Positions 7,978 to 18,314 of a DNA stretch of 37,353 nt are shown piece by piece. The stretch is from a virus: IMG/VR virus record IMGVR_UViG_3300047449_000027, positions 1-37,353 of that record; one strand, written 5' to 3'. Positions within the stretch are counted from its first letter, which is position 1. Each line of letters opens with the position of its first letter. Both the position numbers and the translations under genes were made by a program. A model generated the notes under the pieces. That model was not told the DNA's origin. It saw only the letters and a list, made by a program, of their open reading frames with translations, and ran no database searches.

Positions 7978-8243
7978 CTGACGCATACGCCAAAGCCATG
8001 ATTATGGAACGCCTTGCCGACGAGGAAGCCTTGCTTGCTGACGGGTTTGACCGCGCTCTAATCGGTCACACACAGGGGATGAATGTTGTCGCTGTCTATG
8101 ACTACGACGTATGCATTGACATCCTTGTGAAGAGTGACGACATGTCTATTGAGGACGCTGTAGAGCACATGTCCTTCAATGTAGTGGGTGCTTATGTAGG
8201 GGAGAAAACTCCCTTGTTTGTGTCGCTTACCGGGTGGTTATGA
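7974..8243 (+). CDS. hypothetical protein downstream of nrdJ, 89 aa
   Basis: The ATG at 7974 overlaps the nrdJ stop in an ATGA junction; an ATG at 7962 would add four residues. The sequence is compact and acidic with a central beta-rich part (MNVVAVYDYDVCIDILV) and a helix (SIEDAVEHM). It is unrecognised, but the tight coupling suggests a partner of the reductase. It is the last gene of the rightward operon and is followed by a terminator. Confidence 0.75.
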   Translation: MTDAYAKAMIMERLADEEALLADGFDRALIGHTQGMNVVAVYDYDVCIDILVKSDDMSIEDAVEHMSFNVVGAYVGEKTPLFVSLTGWL

Positions 8244-8300
8244 AGAACATAGCTAATTGCTGGGTGTGCCAGCTCTACTATATTGGTTAGGTGATGGGGC

Positions 8301-8343
8301 GAAAGGGGGGAGTTTTTCTTGATTGTCTCCCCCCCTTCTTTTT
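8301..8343 (+). terminator. rho-independent terminator at the convergence of the two operons
   Basis: GAAAGGGGGGAG (8301-8312) pairs with CTCCCCCCCTTC (8327-8338) as a 12-bp stem with one mismatch and a 14-nt loop, followed by five T. This ends the rightward operon just past 8243. On the other strand the stem is not followed by a clear T tract, so termination of the leftward operon here is less certain. Confidence 0.8.
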
Positions 8344-8357
8344 CAACCAACCACGGT

Positions 8358-8783
8358 CTATCTTCGTGTTTTTTCGATCGTTCTTCCTGCGAAGTATGCA
8401 CCAAATACGGTGAGCATAAGGATCTCCAATAAAGACACGTAGCTTTCTCTCGGTATAAACGTTTCGTCCATTCCGTCCCACACCATTACGATCATAAAGA
8501 ACAACATCAGGGCGATCATAATCGCTGGCCTGATAACCTTGGCTAACTTGACGTCGCTCGACATGTCAGCCTCCCACCTTCGGGATACGTTGTTTTGAAA
8601 CTCAACTTCTGCCTTTACAGCAGCAGCAGCCTCGGCTTGATTTAAGCCCTTCTCTTTCTCTAAAAGGTTCTTGACTATACCTAGACCTCCTTGGTCTGGT
8701 AAAAGATCTCCAACAAGGCTTAAAACGCCTGGAGCCTTTTCTTTTAACCACGCTCCTAGCTTTGTTTGTTTAATCCTTTCCAT
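8358..8783 (-). CDS. holin (GTA 3TM-type), 141 aa
   Basis: The N-terminal half is amphipathic and helical (LGAWLKEKAPGVLSLVGDLL), followed by a RRWEAD element and a VIRP turn before the first hydrophobic segment at about residues 87-102. A second membrane segment follows at about 119-135. This order matches the 'holin of 3TMs, for gene-transfer release' family. It is the last leftward gene and overlaps the amidase by 14 bp, giving a holin-endolysin cassette. It would make the membrane lesion that lets the amidase reach the cell wall. Confidence 0.8.
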   Translation of the reverse strand: MERIKQTKLGAWLKEKAPGVLSLVGDLLPDQGGLGIVKNLLEKEKGLNQAEAAAAVKAEVEFQNNVSRRWEADMSSDVKLAKVIRPAIMIALMLFFMIVMVWDGMDETFIPRESYVSLLEILMLTVFGAYFAGRTIEKTRR

Positions 8784-9195
8784 CTATCCATTCTTTTACG
8801 TTAAACGAAGGACAAGCCTTGGTGACTCCTGGGAGGTCTCTGTGACCAACGACCTGTACCTTCTCTATGTCATAGGTTAACATAAGGTTTTGAACGGTAC
8901 ACCAAAGTTCAGCTTCTTGCTCCCTGGTCATATTGTTTTCTGGGCTCATGTCTTTATCAACACCTCCAACCCAGCACACACCTATTGATGTCTTGTTATG
9001 CCCTCTGGCGTGAGCGCCTTGCATCTCCAGTGGTCTTCCAAGCTCTACCTCTCCGTCCCTTCTTACTACAAAGTGATACCCGATGTCTCTCCACTTACGA
9101 TCGTTGACATGCCACGATCTAATCTCTTTGGCTCCAATGTCCATGGTTGGCGGTGTTGCCGAACAGTGTATCACGATCTTGTCGAGCGTCCTCAT
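8770..9195 (-). CDS. endolysin: N-acetylmuramoyl-L-alanine amidase, 141 aa
   Basis: Amidase_2 (T7 lysozyme-like) fold across the whole length. Zinc ligands are His10 (VIHCSAT), His118 (VVGHRDL) and Cys128 (KACPSF), and Lys126 two residues before the Cys matches the catalytic Lys of T7 lysozyme. DIGYHFVV and GAHARGHN are the other conserved blocks. It cleaves the amide bond between muramic acid and the stem peptide. No signal peptide is present, so export depends on the neighbouring holin. Neighbours on both sides are membrane proteins of lysis type. Confidence 0.95.
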   Translation of the reverse strand: MRTLDKIVIHCSATPPTMDIGAKEIRSWHVNDRKWRDIGYHFVVRRDGEVELGRPLEMQGAHARGHNKTSIGVCWVGGVDKDMSPENNMTREQEAELWCTVQNLMLTYDIEKVQVVGHRDLPGVTKACPSFNVKEWIDGKD

Positions 9196-9410
9196 ATACC
9201 TTTTTTTGCTAGGAGTATTTTAATCTCCTGAATAGCCTCCATGAGATCGTCTAGCTTCTTGTCTGTGACTCCTTCCTTTTTTTCCAAGCTAATGATTCTT
9301 GACTTAAGTATTGTCACATCATTGTTTATTTTTATCCATGCGCTTACCCCACCGCCCAAAAGGACGATGAACTCCACTACCATTCCTATCGCTGTGCTTT
9401 CCATTTTCAC
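9192..9410 (-). CDS. small membrane/coiled-coil protein, XhlA- or holin-like, 72 aa
   Basis: One hydrophobic segment (residues about 7-25, IGMVVEFIVLLGGGVSAW) is followed by a charged heptad-like coiled coil (LKSRIISLEKK to the C-terminus). This resembles XhlA-type holin-associated proteins, though these normally place the coiled coil first. It overlaps the amidase by 4 bp and is part of the lysis cassette. It may be an accessory holin, an antiholin or a spanin component; the sequence does not decide. Translation could start at Met1 or Met3. Confidence 0.7.
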   Translation of the reverse strand: MKMESTAIGMVVEFIVLLGGGVSAWIKINNDVTILKSRIISLEKKEGVTDKKLDDLMEAIQEIKILLAKKGI

Positions 9411-9667
9411 TATAATTTGCCGTATTCTCCAACTGGAATGTCGATTATAACGTGAGTTCCATCAGGCTGCAAATATTCCATCTGTCTTGGTTCCATGACC
9501 TCCCAGGTTTGATAGGTGGCGTAGTACACGCCATCCTCAAATTCACATTCTTGAATAGACTCTTGGTCGTACATGAATGCCATGTTAGGTACGCGACTGT
9601 CTACCCAGCCTTGGAAAAAATCCGTATTCTCGTCTACGGCTACTCTGTATGTGTTTTCTCTTACCAT
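9410..9667 (-). CDS. hypothetical acidic protein, 85 aa
   Basis: Unrecognised. It is rich in Glu, Asp and aromatic residues, with no membrane segment. It shares one base with each neighbour: the RCC1-like protein upstream and the coiled-coil lysis protein downstream. A small tail-fibre accessory or chaperone encoded directly after the fibre gene is possible. That is inferred from position only. Confidence 0.75.
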   Translation of the reverse strand: MVRENTYRVAVDENTDFFQGWVDSRVPNMAFMYDQESIQECEFEDGVYYATYQTWEVMEPRQMEYLQPDGTHVIIDIPVGEYGKL

Positions 9668-10854
9668 TATCCTGCTACTAAAGCTCCGTTTCTTTGTGCC
9701 GCTGTTGTCGTGCCTGTTCGAACCTGATACCAGTTTTTGTTTACCGTTTGTCCAAATACCTCTTTAAATTCTTCACTGTCTTCACCCCCAATCCAAAACG
9801 CACCGCTTTTTATGCCTATACCTAAATGCTCGCTTGTTGAGCCACTGTAGATGGCTGAGTCGTAATGTGTCCACCCTGAGCCTGCGCTGGTCAACTGATA
9901 ACCACTGGCACTTAACTTTTTGTCCGTAGTGCTGTTGTCAGGCCGCATATACGAACTTGCCTCACCGTTAAATCTAAGATAGCCGTCAGAATCAATGTGA
10001 CAACCACCGTGATAGCTGTGAGCGCAAATCTTAGCGCAAACGTAATTTGTTGAACTGTCGACAGCTAAAAGCGGTCCGTTTCGGTCTGATGTCGTTGTGA
10101 TCTGTGGGCCTGCATAGCCGTTTGAATTATTGCCTGTAAAATAGACATCTCCACTGCTGTTTCTTAACCATGTACACCGATAGCCGCCTGTTACCTCCAC
10201 GATATTTGTCAGATTGTTTTTCTCTCTAGTAAGTGTGGCAACAGTACCAGTAGTGCCTTGCCCTGTCATGTAATCGTACCCGTAGCCCGAGGAATATGCT
10301 TCTCCGCTGCTGTTAATAGCCCATGCATTGCGATAGCCGTGATGAATCTTAACCCAATCTCCTGCGGTATTTACAGTTGTCCAATTACTCAAACTGCTAG
10401 TGCTTCCGTCACCGCGCATTCTTGACCATCCACCACCTATAAACATAATGTTGCCACCTTTGATTGCCCCAAAAGACTCTTGACCTGCGGTAATATCTGT
10501 CCAGTCAGTATCAGTTCCGTATTGCCTCCACGTGCTGTCGTTCGTAAAATAGGAAGTGCTCGTATAGTTGTTTGTGTTTGACCAATACCACAAAGTTCCA
10601 TCGCTTTTTATAGCGTGAAACTGTAAAACATTCTGACGGGCCACGACCTTTGTAAATGTGTTAGTAGACGCTGGCCCAATATTGAAAGATTTTGGGACGT
10701 TTGGATTTGCCCAAATTGAGGCACTGCCGTACATCTGCGTGCCTGTGTTGCTTACACTGTTAGGTGTAGTGCCTGATCCACCACCGCCCTGCGTAGTAAA
10801 AAACCCATCGACGTTGTCGATGTCTGCTGTAGGTACTCCTGAAATTTCTCCCAT
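9667..10854 (-). CDS. RCC1-like repeat protein, probable tail fibre/receptor-binding protein, 395 aa
   Basis: The N-terminus has the IDNVDGF-type anchor seen in virion fibre proteins of marine phages, then a Gly-rich hinge (GGGGSG, residues about 24-29). From about residue 70 to the end are repeats of the RCC1 kind, each with a 'xxAIKSDGTLWYW'-like blade (IKSDGTLWYW, INSSGEAYSSGYG, LRNSSGDVYFTG, IDSDGYLRFNG). Such repeats form a beta-propeller. Its place at the end of the tail module suggests it touches the host surface. The exact receptor is unknown. Confidence 0.75.
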   Translation of the reverse strand: MGEISGVPTADIDNVDGFFTTQGGGGSGTTPNSVSNTGTQMYGSASIWANPNVPKSFNIGPASTNTFTKVVARQNVLQFHAIKSDGTLWYWSNTNNYTSTSYFTNDSTWRQYGTDTDWTDITAGQESFGAIKGGNIMFIGGGWSRMRGDGSTSSLSNWTTVNTAGDWVKIHHGYRNAWAINSSGEAYSSGYGYDYMTGQGTTGTVATLTREKNNLTNIVEVTGGYRCTWLRNSSGDVYFTGNNSNGYAGPQITTTSDRNGPLLAVDSSTNYVCAKICAHSYHGGCHIDSDGYLRFNGEASSYMRPDNSTTDKKLSASGYQLTSAGSGWTHYDSAIYSGSTSEHLGIGIKSGAFWIGGEDSEEFKEVFGQTVNKNWYQVRTGTTTAAQRNGALVAG

Positions 10855-10856
10855 AA

Positions 10857-12917
10857 TTAATCGATTTGAATCCAGTCATTACTTGGATTGAAGTAAACTA
10901 AAAAACCTCCTGAAACAGCTCCAACATAGTGACCTACTACGCGAGCGTATGAATCTGTAGCTGTTGGTGCAGATGCTATAAATGAACCTGACGTTCCAAG
11001 CCACAGCGGTCTTCCGTTTGTCGCTCCTGTTGGTACGGATTGGCTAATCTCAGCCACTCCGTTTATAATGCATTGGTCAGAAGTGCTAGTAACAACCCCT
11101 AAAAAGTCTTTGCTGTTTGCGTCCGTGTTGTCTGCTGTTTCGTCTTGCAGGATGCTAACGATCTTGCCTGCACTTTCAGTGATTCCGTTCGTGTTCTCAA
11201 ATATCGTGTTCTTTGGCAGGTTAGTTCCTGACTCGTCATATGGGGCTATTACGTTCTGTAGGTAAGTCTTGTCTGAGGCTGACATCGAACCTGCTGCACT
11301 TGATGTAGCCGCTGATATACTAATGGCAGGTGTATTGCCTCCGCTGCTTACAATTGGCGCTGTACCTGTGACGGCTGTTAGGCTGCCCCCTCCTCCGCCA
11401 GATCCTGTTGAAGCAGCCGTTATCCTACCTTGTGCGTCAACAGTTATGTTTGTGTTTGTGTAGCTACCTGGCGTGACCGCTGTGTTAGCTAACTTGGCAG
11501 CGTCTACTGCGTCATCGGCAATTTTATCGTTGTTGACGGCTTCATCTTGGATTTTGCCTGTGCCAACCGCCAAGTCTGGCAGTACAAAAGTCTCAAATGC
11601 AAGATTTCCTGATCCATCTGTAGTCATGTACTGACCGTTTGAGCCATCGCTCGTGGGTAGAGTCAGTGTATAAGTAGCGCCTGCTGAGTGAGGAGGCGCT
11701 TGTATCGTGACTCCATGTGAGTTACTCTCGCAGTTCAGTACGATTGCAGCACTATTAGTGTCGCCCTTCACTTCTAAAACACCAGTTCCATTTGGAGCAA
11801 GTATAATATTAGCGTCTGTTGACGATGTGTTTATCTCCCTTGCCTGAACATCCAAGTTGCCACCGAGCTGTGGGCTTGTGTCATCAAGCACTGTAGCAAT
11901 CTTAGCGGTATTGGCAGCAACAGCAGAATCTGAAGCAATGTCTGACGTTAAGGCTAAAGTGCCTGAAGAAGCAGGGACATTGTAAAGCGTGTTGCCTGAG
12001 TTAGTGCTTCGGAATTGAGCTTGTGCGCTGCTACTGCCTTCTATAGACAACTTTGCACCTTGCTTAATTATGAAGTTTGCTTCGTTAGCCGTTGTTGTGC
12101 CGTCTAAATGAACAGCTGTAAAAGCAGTGTTACCCGATGCATCTGTGGCAACAACAAACTCTAAATCACCAGGGCTGGTTTCAGTAATTTTCAACTCTGT
12201 TATGCCTGACTTCAAACGCGCTGTAGTCGAGGTCAATTCAACATTTGAGTCTGTGCCAAACTTTAACTCAGCCTTTGCATCAGTTAGATCTAATCTTCCA
12301 TCGTCTGTGCTTGTCCCTGATCCATCACCTGTGATTGTCGTGCTTCCCGTTCCTGTTTTAAGCAGTTCCTTTAATTCCTGCAAGGTGTTTTCTGACGTAA
12401 ATGTTCCAGCTGCGTTGGCAACTAAGACATCGCCTGTAGAAACACTACCTGGTGTTACGTCTGACAAATCATCTAACGCGCCTCCACCTGTTTGATCGAC
12501 ATACTCTAAGGATGTAGCCCCTGAGTTAACAGCCAATACCTGACCGCTGCTACCTAAAGAAGTAGGTACATCAGCAAGCACCCCTATAGCCTGTCCGCTG
12601 ACGCTATTAGTGTCTTCGACATAACTGATAACGAAGTTTGACCCGCTTGGACGAGTTGAGGTGACCATTAGCTTGTCTGTTGCCTCTAAAGCAATAGGCG
12701 AAACCAACAAATCAGTGCTTGCGTTTGAGGCAAGTGTCTGATTTACGATTTGCATGACCGTGCTGCCTTTCTTAACACTTAAAGTTATTGTCGCTCCTTG
12801 TGCGTCATTGCAGATAATGCTCGACACAACAGTATTGCTTGCGCTTGCTGCAAACGCTTCTTGCGATGTGTTAGAGGCGGTAACCGTAAATTGCGCTATT
12901 TTGTATGCTGTAGCCAT
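10857..12917 (-). CDS. tail fibre-like structural protein, 686 aa
   Basis: The sequence is low in aromatic residues and very rich in Ser, Thr, Ala and Gly, as in fibrous virion proteins. Recognisable blocks are a DDLSDVTPG element near residue 150 followed by TGDVLVAN, a '[21 protein letters not shown]'-like region near 450-480, a Gly-rich hinge (SGGGGGS), and a C-terminal beta-rich domain (about 590-686) typical of fibre tips. It is encoded between the tail-tip protein and the RCC1-like protein and shares one base with the former. It probably forms the fibre shaft. Possible head decoration is less likely given its position. Confidence 0.75.
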   Translation of the reverse strand: MATAYKIAQFTVTASNTSQEAFAASASNTVVSSIICNDAQGATITLSVKKGSTVMQIVNQTLASNASTDLLVSPIALEATDKLMVTSTRPSGSNFVISYVEDTNSVSGQAIGVLADVPTSLGSSGQVLAVNSGATSLEYVDQTGGGALDDLSDVTPGSVSTGDVLVANAAGTFTSENTLQELKELLKTGTGSTTITGDGSGTSTDDGRLDLTDAKAELKFGTDSNVELTSTTARLKSGITELKITETSPGDLEFVVATDASGNTAFTAVHLDGTTTANEANFIIKQGAKLSIEGSSSAQAQFRSTNSGNTLYNVPASSGTLALTSDIASDSAVAANTAKIATVLDDTSPQLGGNLDVQAREINTSSTDANIILAPNGTGVLEVKGDTNSAAIVLNCESNSHGVTIQAPPHSAGATYTLTLPTSDGSNGQYMTTDGSGNLAFETFVLPDLAVGTGKIQDEAVNNDKIADDAVDAAKLANTAVTPGSYTNTNITVDAQGRITAASTGSGGGGGSLTAVTGTAPIVSSGGNTPAISISAATSSAAGSMSASDKTYLQNVIAPYDESGTNLPKNTIFENTNGITESAGKIVSILQDETADNTDANSKDFLGVVTSTSDQCIINGVAEISQSVPTGATNGRPLWLGTSGSFIASAPTATDSYARVVGHYVGAVSGGFLVYFNPSNDWIQID

Positions 12918-15709
12918 TATTTCTTGCTAATAAAGATTGGGAATAAATCGCCAAATAAAGAACTGTCACCGCCAGCGGAAAGCGTGTCCAAGTCAACCGA
13001 TGTGGTAACATCAATAAGTCCTAGTTTAGCCGTGTGACCAGCCACTGTGGTTGTTAGTGTTTGGTTCTTCTGAAAAATGTGATTAACACCTCCCCCAGGA
13101 GTGAACCCTCCATTACCCGAACCAGGAGGTCCGTTAGGATCCCTTCCTGTGTCGGAGGCTTCGTCAACCGTTGTGATCTCAGCCTCTACAGAACACCTTA
13201 ATGCTTCGACGCGTTGAGCATGATCCTTTACCTGCAAAGTTAAGGAATGGGGAAGAAAATACTCCACATTCCCTGATAGTTTCTTAGTGCTAAACTTTTT
13301 GTACGGACGACACACGTCTTGACCTACCGTGTCTGGGTTCCATCGTATGATCGTCCCTGAAACAGACTGCCGAGTCTTGTTCCTTATAGACAGGGCCCTA
13401 GAAGTAGCGTAATACCCCATAGCAACGTACATGTCTGAGTAGGACATGCTTGATCCGTCTGGGTGAAACTTAAGATTGTCTTCTCGGTTCAGCGGGCTTG
13501 AAGTGTCGCTTGGGTGTGAAGCTCGGTACCTACCAAAGGTTCTGTTGCCTGAGTTTTCAAATGTAGCTCCAAACTTGGTGGAATCTAAAGAGACTTGCTC
13601 AGAACCGTTTGAAGGCGCAGTAATAGAGCTGACGTACCTGGCGTCGTAGTTCTCTGTTCCGTCGCCCGTATAAACTTCTATCCCCGATAGCTGAAACGAC
13701 CTAAGTATAGAGTCAGATTCTGAATAATTTGAACCAGTCAAAGAACCGCCTGGCAGGGAAGCGGTTACTAAAGGCCATGAGCTAGATGCAAAATTAGTTT
13801 CTTCTTGCGAAGAAGAGACGACGTCAACAGGGTCTCCATTGCTGTCTAACAAACCGTTCCAGTGATTGTAATGAGAAACTTCGTATAGCCTTAAGACAGG
13901 GCTTACTTGAATTTTTGATATAGAAGACGAAACACCCTCGCCTGTTGTAGGCATTTGAATTTCCTCATCAAACCTGTATATAAAATGACTTCTCGATTGG
14001 TCCGCCACCAACTCTGAATCGCCGTCCCCTTGCTTTAGTAGTGGAGGCGTGTAAAAAACATAAGAAAATTGTTGAGACTGAAGAAACTCCTCTGTAGTAC
14101 CTGCGTTGTCGTCAGTAAGGACGGTTGGATCAGCTCCAATCATTACCTCAAGGAACGCTGTGCTATAGTTTGACGCAGTGTCTTTTATCCATTGATACTG
14201 CTCGTATGTTTTAGCTCTGTAGTTTTGAGACGTAGAAGGCACATCTATGTCATAAACAGCCCCCGTAGACGTGTAGCCCAAGGTCCTCACCCTCCTTCTT
14301 AGCCTAAACCAATTGCTTCCATCGTACACCTTTATGTCTAGACGGAGGACAGCCATGTTTCCTCTGTTGTCGTTTTCATAAGAACCTCCTCCAATTCCTG
14401 ATCCAGAATTCCAGTAACTGGCGTCGCCTGAGAAATGAAGCCTAAAGGTGCCGTCATTTGATCCATTAGGAATGGATATCTCATCTATGATCCCGTTAGG
14501 AGGTAGGTTAGAATAGTAATTACTCGTTAAAATCGCATCAAGTTGAGTGTTTACGTTTATATCTTCTTTCCTGTAAAGAAAGGTCTCGAACGTAGGTCCG
14601 TCGTAGCCGATGCCAGTTCGGTACAATAAGTCGCTTCCAGCCCCCTCGTGTACTTGCGCTACAGACTCTACCGGGTAAACGCCTCTGCGCGTGGCTCCTT
14701 GAAGAAAGTCGGCCCCGATGTAGTCCAGGTCCACTCGCTGTAAGTCAGCGCCCTCAGAGGCTCCTGACGAGGTGAAAACCACCGAATGAGAGAACAGCCC
14801 ATTGCTGTCTTTTGTCCAATTAAAGAAGCCAATATCGTCGTCGTCACCCCTTATGATTCGTTCTCTGTCAAACAGGTGAAACTTTCCGTCTGAAAAACAA
14901 AAAGTAGCTCCTAGCGAAGAGCACATGTCCGCCAGGATATCGTAAGTGGAAACGAAGTTTGTTCTTCGGTCTGTTCTTTTTCTATCAAATCCTTTCTTCC
15001 TTTCTTCAGAAGGTTTTGGGTTGGTGTAGAAAGAATCTGCCTTCAAAAAGTAGTGATCCAGAACCGCGTCGTCTGACGGAAAAGTTTGGTGTGTCGCGTT
15101 CACAGGACGAACCAATCTATGCTCTACAAACATAGGCTCAGACGTACCTATATGCGCGTCTAAAACAGCCCAATGGGGAAGTTTGTTTACGATCTCTTTT
15201 AGCCAATAAATTAACGCCCGCTCACTGGATTCGCTGCCTTGATTATAGTACAGCTCTGGTTCTGAACCAGTAGTGTCCTTAAAGTCAATGTTTTTGAGTG
15301 AGGATATCCCATCACTGGCAACGAAAGTGGTCAGGATTCTTCCGTCCCCAATCTCTTCTGTCGTTTCTTCAGGGTGTATTATTCCCGACCACTCTAGGGT
15401 TTCTTGCACCCCTGTAGATCGATAAAGACGAACGGACATAGCAAACTCTTCGTCGCTATAAACGCCTAAAGTCAAGTGTGTTCTTTGATACTCTGTCAGG
15501 TAAGCAGAGAACTTCATTGAAGAAGACATGATGGGTTGCAGTATGCTGTCTATACCCCCTTTCCAGTCTATCGTGAAGCCTGGGTTAGATATTTCCACGT
15601 CTGTGATTGGAGAAAAAGTGGTTGACGTCAAGGTCATGTTCCAGATCTCCATTCGATAAGACCATCCGTCTGGCGTCTTATATGTCGTATTTACTATTCT
15701 CCTAGCCAT
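12917..15709 (-). CDS. large tail tip / baseplate hub-like protein, 930 aa
   Basis: This is the first large gene after the tape measure, overlapping it by 8 bp, the usual place for the distal tail and tail-associated hub protein of siphoviruses. The N-terminus (about 1-150) is beta-rich with a [18 protein letters not shown] segment. The middle is a long mixed region, and the C-terminus ends with a Gly/Pro-rich linker ([15 protein letters not shown], about 859-873) followed by about 50 residues. No enzymatic domain was seen. Assignment rests mainly on size, composition and gene order. Confidence 0.75.
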   Translation of the reverse strand: MARRIVNTTYKTPDGWSYRMEIWNMTLTSTTFSPITDVEISNPGFTIDWKGGIDSILQPIMSSSMKFSAYLTEYQRTHLTLGVYSDEEFAMSVRLYRSTGVQETLEWSGIIHPEETTEEIGDGRILTTFVASDGISSLKNIDFKDTTGSEPELYYNQGSESSERALIYWLKEIVNKLPHWAVLDAHIGTSEPMFVEHRLVRPVNATHQTFPSDDAVLDHYFLKADSFYTNPKPSEERKKGFDRKRTDRRTNFVSTYDILADMCSSLGATFCFSDGKFHLFDRERIIRGDDDDIGFFNWTKDSNGLFSHSVVFTSSGASEGADLQRVDLDYIGADFLQGATRRGVYPVESVAQVHEGAGSDLLYRTGIGYDGPTFETFLYRKEDINVNTQLDAILTSNYYSNLPPNGIIDEISIPNGSNDGTFRLHFSGDASYWNSGSGIGGGSYENDNRGNMAVLRLDIKVYDGSNWFRLRRRVRTLGYTSTGAVYDIDVPSTSQNYRAKTYEQYQWIKDTASNYSTAFLEVMIGADPTVLTDDNAGTTEEFLQSQQFSYVFYTPPLLKQGDGDSELVADQSRSHFIYRFDEEIQMPTTGEGVSSSISKIQVSPVLRLYEVSHYNHWNGLLDSNGDPVDVVSSSQEETNFASSSWPLVTASLPGGSLTGSNYSESDSILRSFQLSGIEVYTGDGTENYDARYVSSITAPSNGSEQVSLDSTKFGATFENSGNRTFGRYRASHPSDTSSPLNREDNLKFHPDGSSMSYSDMYVAMGYYATSRALSIRNKTRQSVSGTIIRWNPDTVGQDVCRPYKKFSTKKLSGNVEYFLPHSLTLQVKDHAQRVEALRCSVEAEITTVDEASDTGRDPNGPPGSGNGGFTPGGGVNHIFQKNQTLTTTVAGHTAKLGLIDVTTSVDLDTLSAGGDSSLFGDLFPIFISKK

Positions 15710-18314
15710 AGATTCTGTCTAATGCGGTTGCCCCTCGGCGGGATCCTAAAACTACATCAGAGCCGCTAAGAACACCCTCTACTCTTAGGTTACCTGCGCC
15801 TCCTGATTTAAGCCCACCCAGGTTCATTCCTGACGCTATAAATTGCCCCATTCCTTGACCCCCTAAAGCTTGTGTAGCAGCCGCACCTAAGCCTGACCCT
15901 GCAAACATGCCGCCACTAAGTATGTTAAGGACAATAAATGCTGCGATAAGAGCTAGAACCTTGACTAGAATTCTTTGTAACGCTTGTACAAGCCCTTGGC
16001 CTAAAGCTCTACCAAAAGTTTCTGTCCCTTCTATAGCCGACATAAGGGCGTTGTTTATTATGTTTGAAAAGGCGCTTCCAATGTTAAGAGCAAGGTCTTT
16101 TACGTTCTCCATCTTGTCTTCCCAAAGACTCATGGTGTCGTCAACGTCCTGTTGCATCATCGCAACAAAACCTTCATCGAGTTGGGTTGGAAACAGGAAC
16201 TCTCCACCCGTGCTGTCTTCCAGTGCTTTTTTCCTTCCCTCTAAGGCTGCTGTAAGGGCCTTGTTTAACTCAATGGCTCTCAAGTCCTCTTTACCAGCCT
16301 CTCCCGTCGCCTGTTTTTGTTCGAGTGTTTTTTGAACTAACTTTGCTTGAATCTTCTCAAGCTCTGCTAGTGTGGTTTCAAGCCTTTTTGACTCATCTTC
16401 TATCGAGGCAATTTCTGGGTTTAGATCATTGAATGCTTTTTCAAGATTACCTGGCCAGGGATCTTTAGCTTCTTTTTTTACTTTAGGGAAAGTTATTCCT
16501 ACTAACGCAAGCTTCGCCTCGAATTCTTTCAACTCAGCATTAGCAGCCTTTAATCCCTCTATGTCAAGCAACCCTGTGTTACTGTCTGATCTTGCTTGCT
16601 TTTTAAGTGTAGATATTTTATCTAAAGCCTCTTGCCTTTGCTGTAAAAGTATTGCTACGTTTGTGATCTCAGACGCCAAGTTTCCGTCTGCGTTTTGAGC
16701 AAAACTAGGTATGACAGGGCCAGTGAATTGACCTGATTCTTGCTCTGACTTTATATCTGCTGCAATTGTTTTTTGTAATTCTAAAAACTTCTTAAACTCA
16801 TCATTAACGGCTTTCTGTTTGTCTTTAAGATCGCCTATTTTACTTACTAATCTGTCAATCTGCCTGTCATAACTTGATCCAAGTTGATTCCTTCTTAAGC
16901 CTGCTAGTTTTCTTTCTAGCTTTTCAATCTCAAACTGTAAACTAACAACACCCTCTAAGCTACCCCTTCCGACAAGGTCGCTCTTTGCCATGTCACGAAG
17001 CTCCTCATTAGATTCATAGGCTTTTCTCCTTAATTCCCCCATGCTCATGGAGGCCGCATCGGTGTTTTTCGTCAGAAGAACAATTGCAACAGCGGCAGCA
17101 GCAACACCCACAGCAACGCCACCTGTAAGAAGGGCTCCAAGAGCAAGTCCTGAAGACATTAATGCTCCAATAGCGGAAGTCAGAGCGCCAATAATTAACA
17201 AAAGAGGCCCAGCGACTGCAAGAAAAGCTCCTAACCCAACAATGATTGATTTTATAGGCTTTGGAAGCGCAGCAAACTTACGAAGCAACCGAGCTATGTT
17301 TTGATTAACGAGTTTTATTGATTCAGAAAACTCCGTTGTAAAAGAAATTGAAACTTCCTCTGCCGCCGACTTAACTCTTTTAAAAGACGCTGTAATAGAG
17401 TTGTCTAGTATGAGTGCAAACTCGTTAAGAAACCCCCCTGAGTCAGATATTGTCGCTTTTAACTCATCAAACTCGTCTCTAAGTCCTCCAAGTGCTGCGG
17501 CTGGACCAGCGCCTCGCAGTCCGAACTGCTTTAACTCCTCCGAGAACCCTGCTGTTGGGCTTAATAGTTGCTCAATGGCCTCTCCTGCACTGTATCCGTC
17601 CTTGGCGAGCTGTGCTAAAATACGTCTTAATGCAGTACCACCACGGCTTGCGTCAAACCCGCGATCAGCAAGCAAACCAAGGATGACGGATGTGTCCTCC
17701 AGGCTGAGGCCGTAGACAGCCGCCTCTGATCCAACATAGTTTAATGCATTTGCAAGGTTTGTCGCGTCCAGTGCTGTGTTTGCAGCAACAGAAGCAAACA
17801 GGTTGCCTACATAGGCCGCTTGCTCTGTCTGATCTCCGACCTCTTTTAAACTGTCAGCATACCTGTTCATGGTCTTAACCAGAAACTCACCGGATGTGGC
17901 AAGGTCCTGATCCATTGCTTGAGCAAACTGTAAGATCGTGCCTTGAATAGCAGAAATTTCACTGTCGCTTTTTCCAAGCTTGGCCAGGCTTAACTGTAGC
18001 TGACTGACCTGTTCTGCTGTAAAGATGGTGCTCGCTCCAAGCTGTCGTGCAGACTTGGTTAGCTTGTCAATATTTCCCTTTGGGTTAAGGGCTTGTATCT
18101 TTCGTTGAGCCAAATCAAAGCTCGCAGCAGTCTTGATGGCGGCGGCAGTAACCAGTAAAAGCGGGCCAGAGACAGCCGTGGTTAGGTCCCGGCCAACCCT
18201 AGTGGCTTGCTGGCCAAAGCTCTTGACCTTTCTCCCGGCGCGAGTCATGGCTTGCTCGAAGCCAGCCGTGTCCATTACTATACTCGCCTTTACTGTATAC
18301 TGATCGCTTGCCAT
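15702..18314 (-). CDS. tail tape measure protein, TP901 family, 870 aa
   Basis: Residues about 60-250 match the PhageMin_Tail core (LTKSARQLGASTIFTAEQVSQ and AANTALDATNLANALNYVG are recognisable). A long hydrophobic stretch at about 355-415 and another near 790-815 are the membrane-active segments typical of tape measures, and the 430-720 region is charged and coiled-coil rich. By the usual 0.15 nm per residue rule the tail would be near 130 nm. It follows the tail assembly chaperones and precedes the tail tip gene, the standard order. Confidence 0.95.
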   Translation of the reverse strand: MASDQYTVKASIVMDTAGFEQAMTRAGRKVKSFGQQATRVGRDLTTAVSGPLLLVTAAAIKTAASFDLAQRKIQALNPKGNIDKLTKSARQLGASTIFTAEQVSQLQLSLAKLGKSDSEISAIQGTILQFAQAMDQDLATSGEFLVKTMNRYADSLKEVGDQTEQAAYVGNLFASVAANTALDATNLANALNYVGSEAAVYGLSLEDTSVILGLLADRGFDASRGGTALRRILAQLAKDGYSAGEAIEQLLSPTAGFSEELKQFGLRGAGPAAALGGLRDEFDELKATISDSGGFLNEFALILDNSITASFKRVKSAAEEVSISFTTEFSESIKLVNQNIARLLRKFAALPKPIKSIIVGLGAFLAVAGPLLLIIGALTSAIGALMSSGLALGALLTGGVAVGVAAAAVAIVLLTKNTDAASMSMGELRRKAYESNEELRDMAKSDLVGRGSLEGVVSLQFEIEKLERKLAGLRRNQLGSSYDRQIDRLVSKIGDLKDKQKAVNDEFKKFLELQKTIAADIKSEQESGQFTGPVIPSFAQNADGNLASEITNVAILLQQRQEALDKISTLKKQARSDSNTGLLDIEGLKAANAELKEFEAKLALVGITFPKVKKEAKDPWPGNLEKAFNDLNPEIASIEDESKRLETTLAELEKIQAKLVQKTLEQKQATGEAGKEDLRAIELNKALTAALEGRKKALEDSTGGEFLFPTQLDEGFVAMMQQDVDDTMSLWEDKMENVKDLALNIGSAFSNIINNALMSAIEGTETFGRALGQGLVQALQRILVKVLALIAAFIVLNILSGGMFAGSGLGAAATQALGGQGMGQFIASGMNLGGLKSGGAGNLRVEGVLSGSDVVLGSRRGATALDRIYG

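Noticed and set aside
8240-8290. Sixteen-codon frame after the last rightward gene
   Set aside because: It is too short, and it lies just before the terminator with no leader. It is probably spacer.
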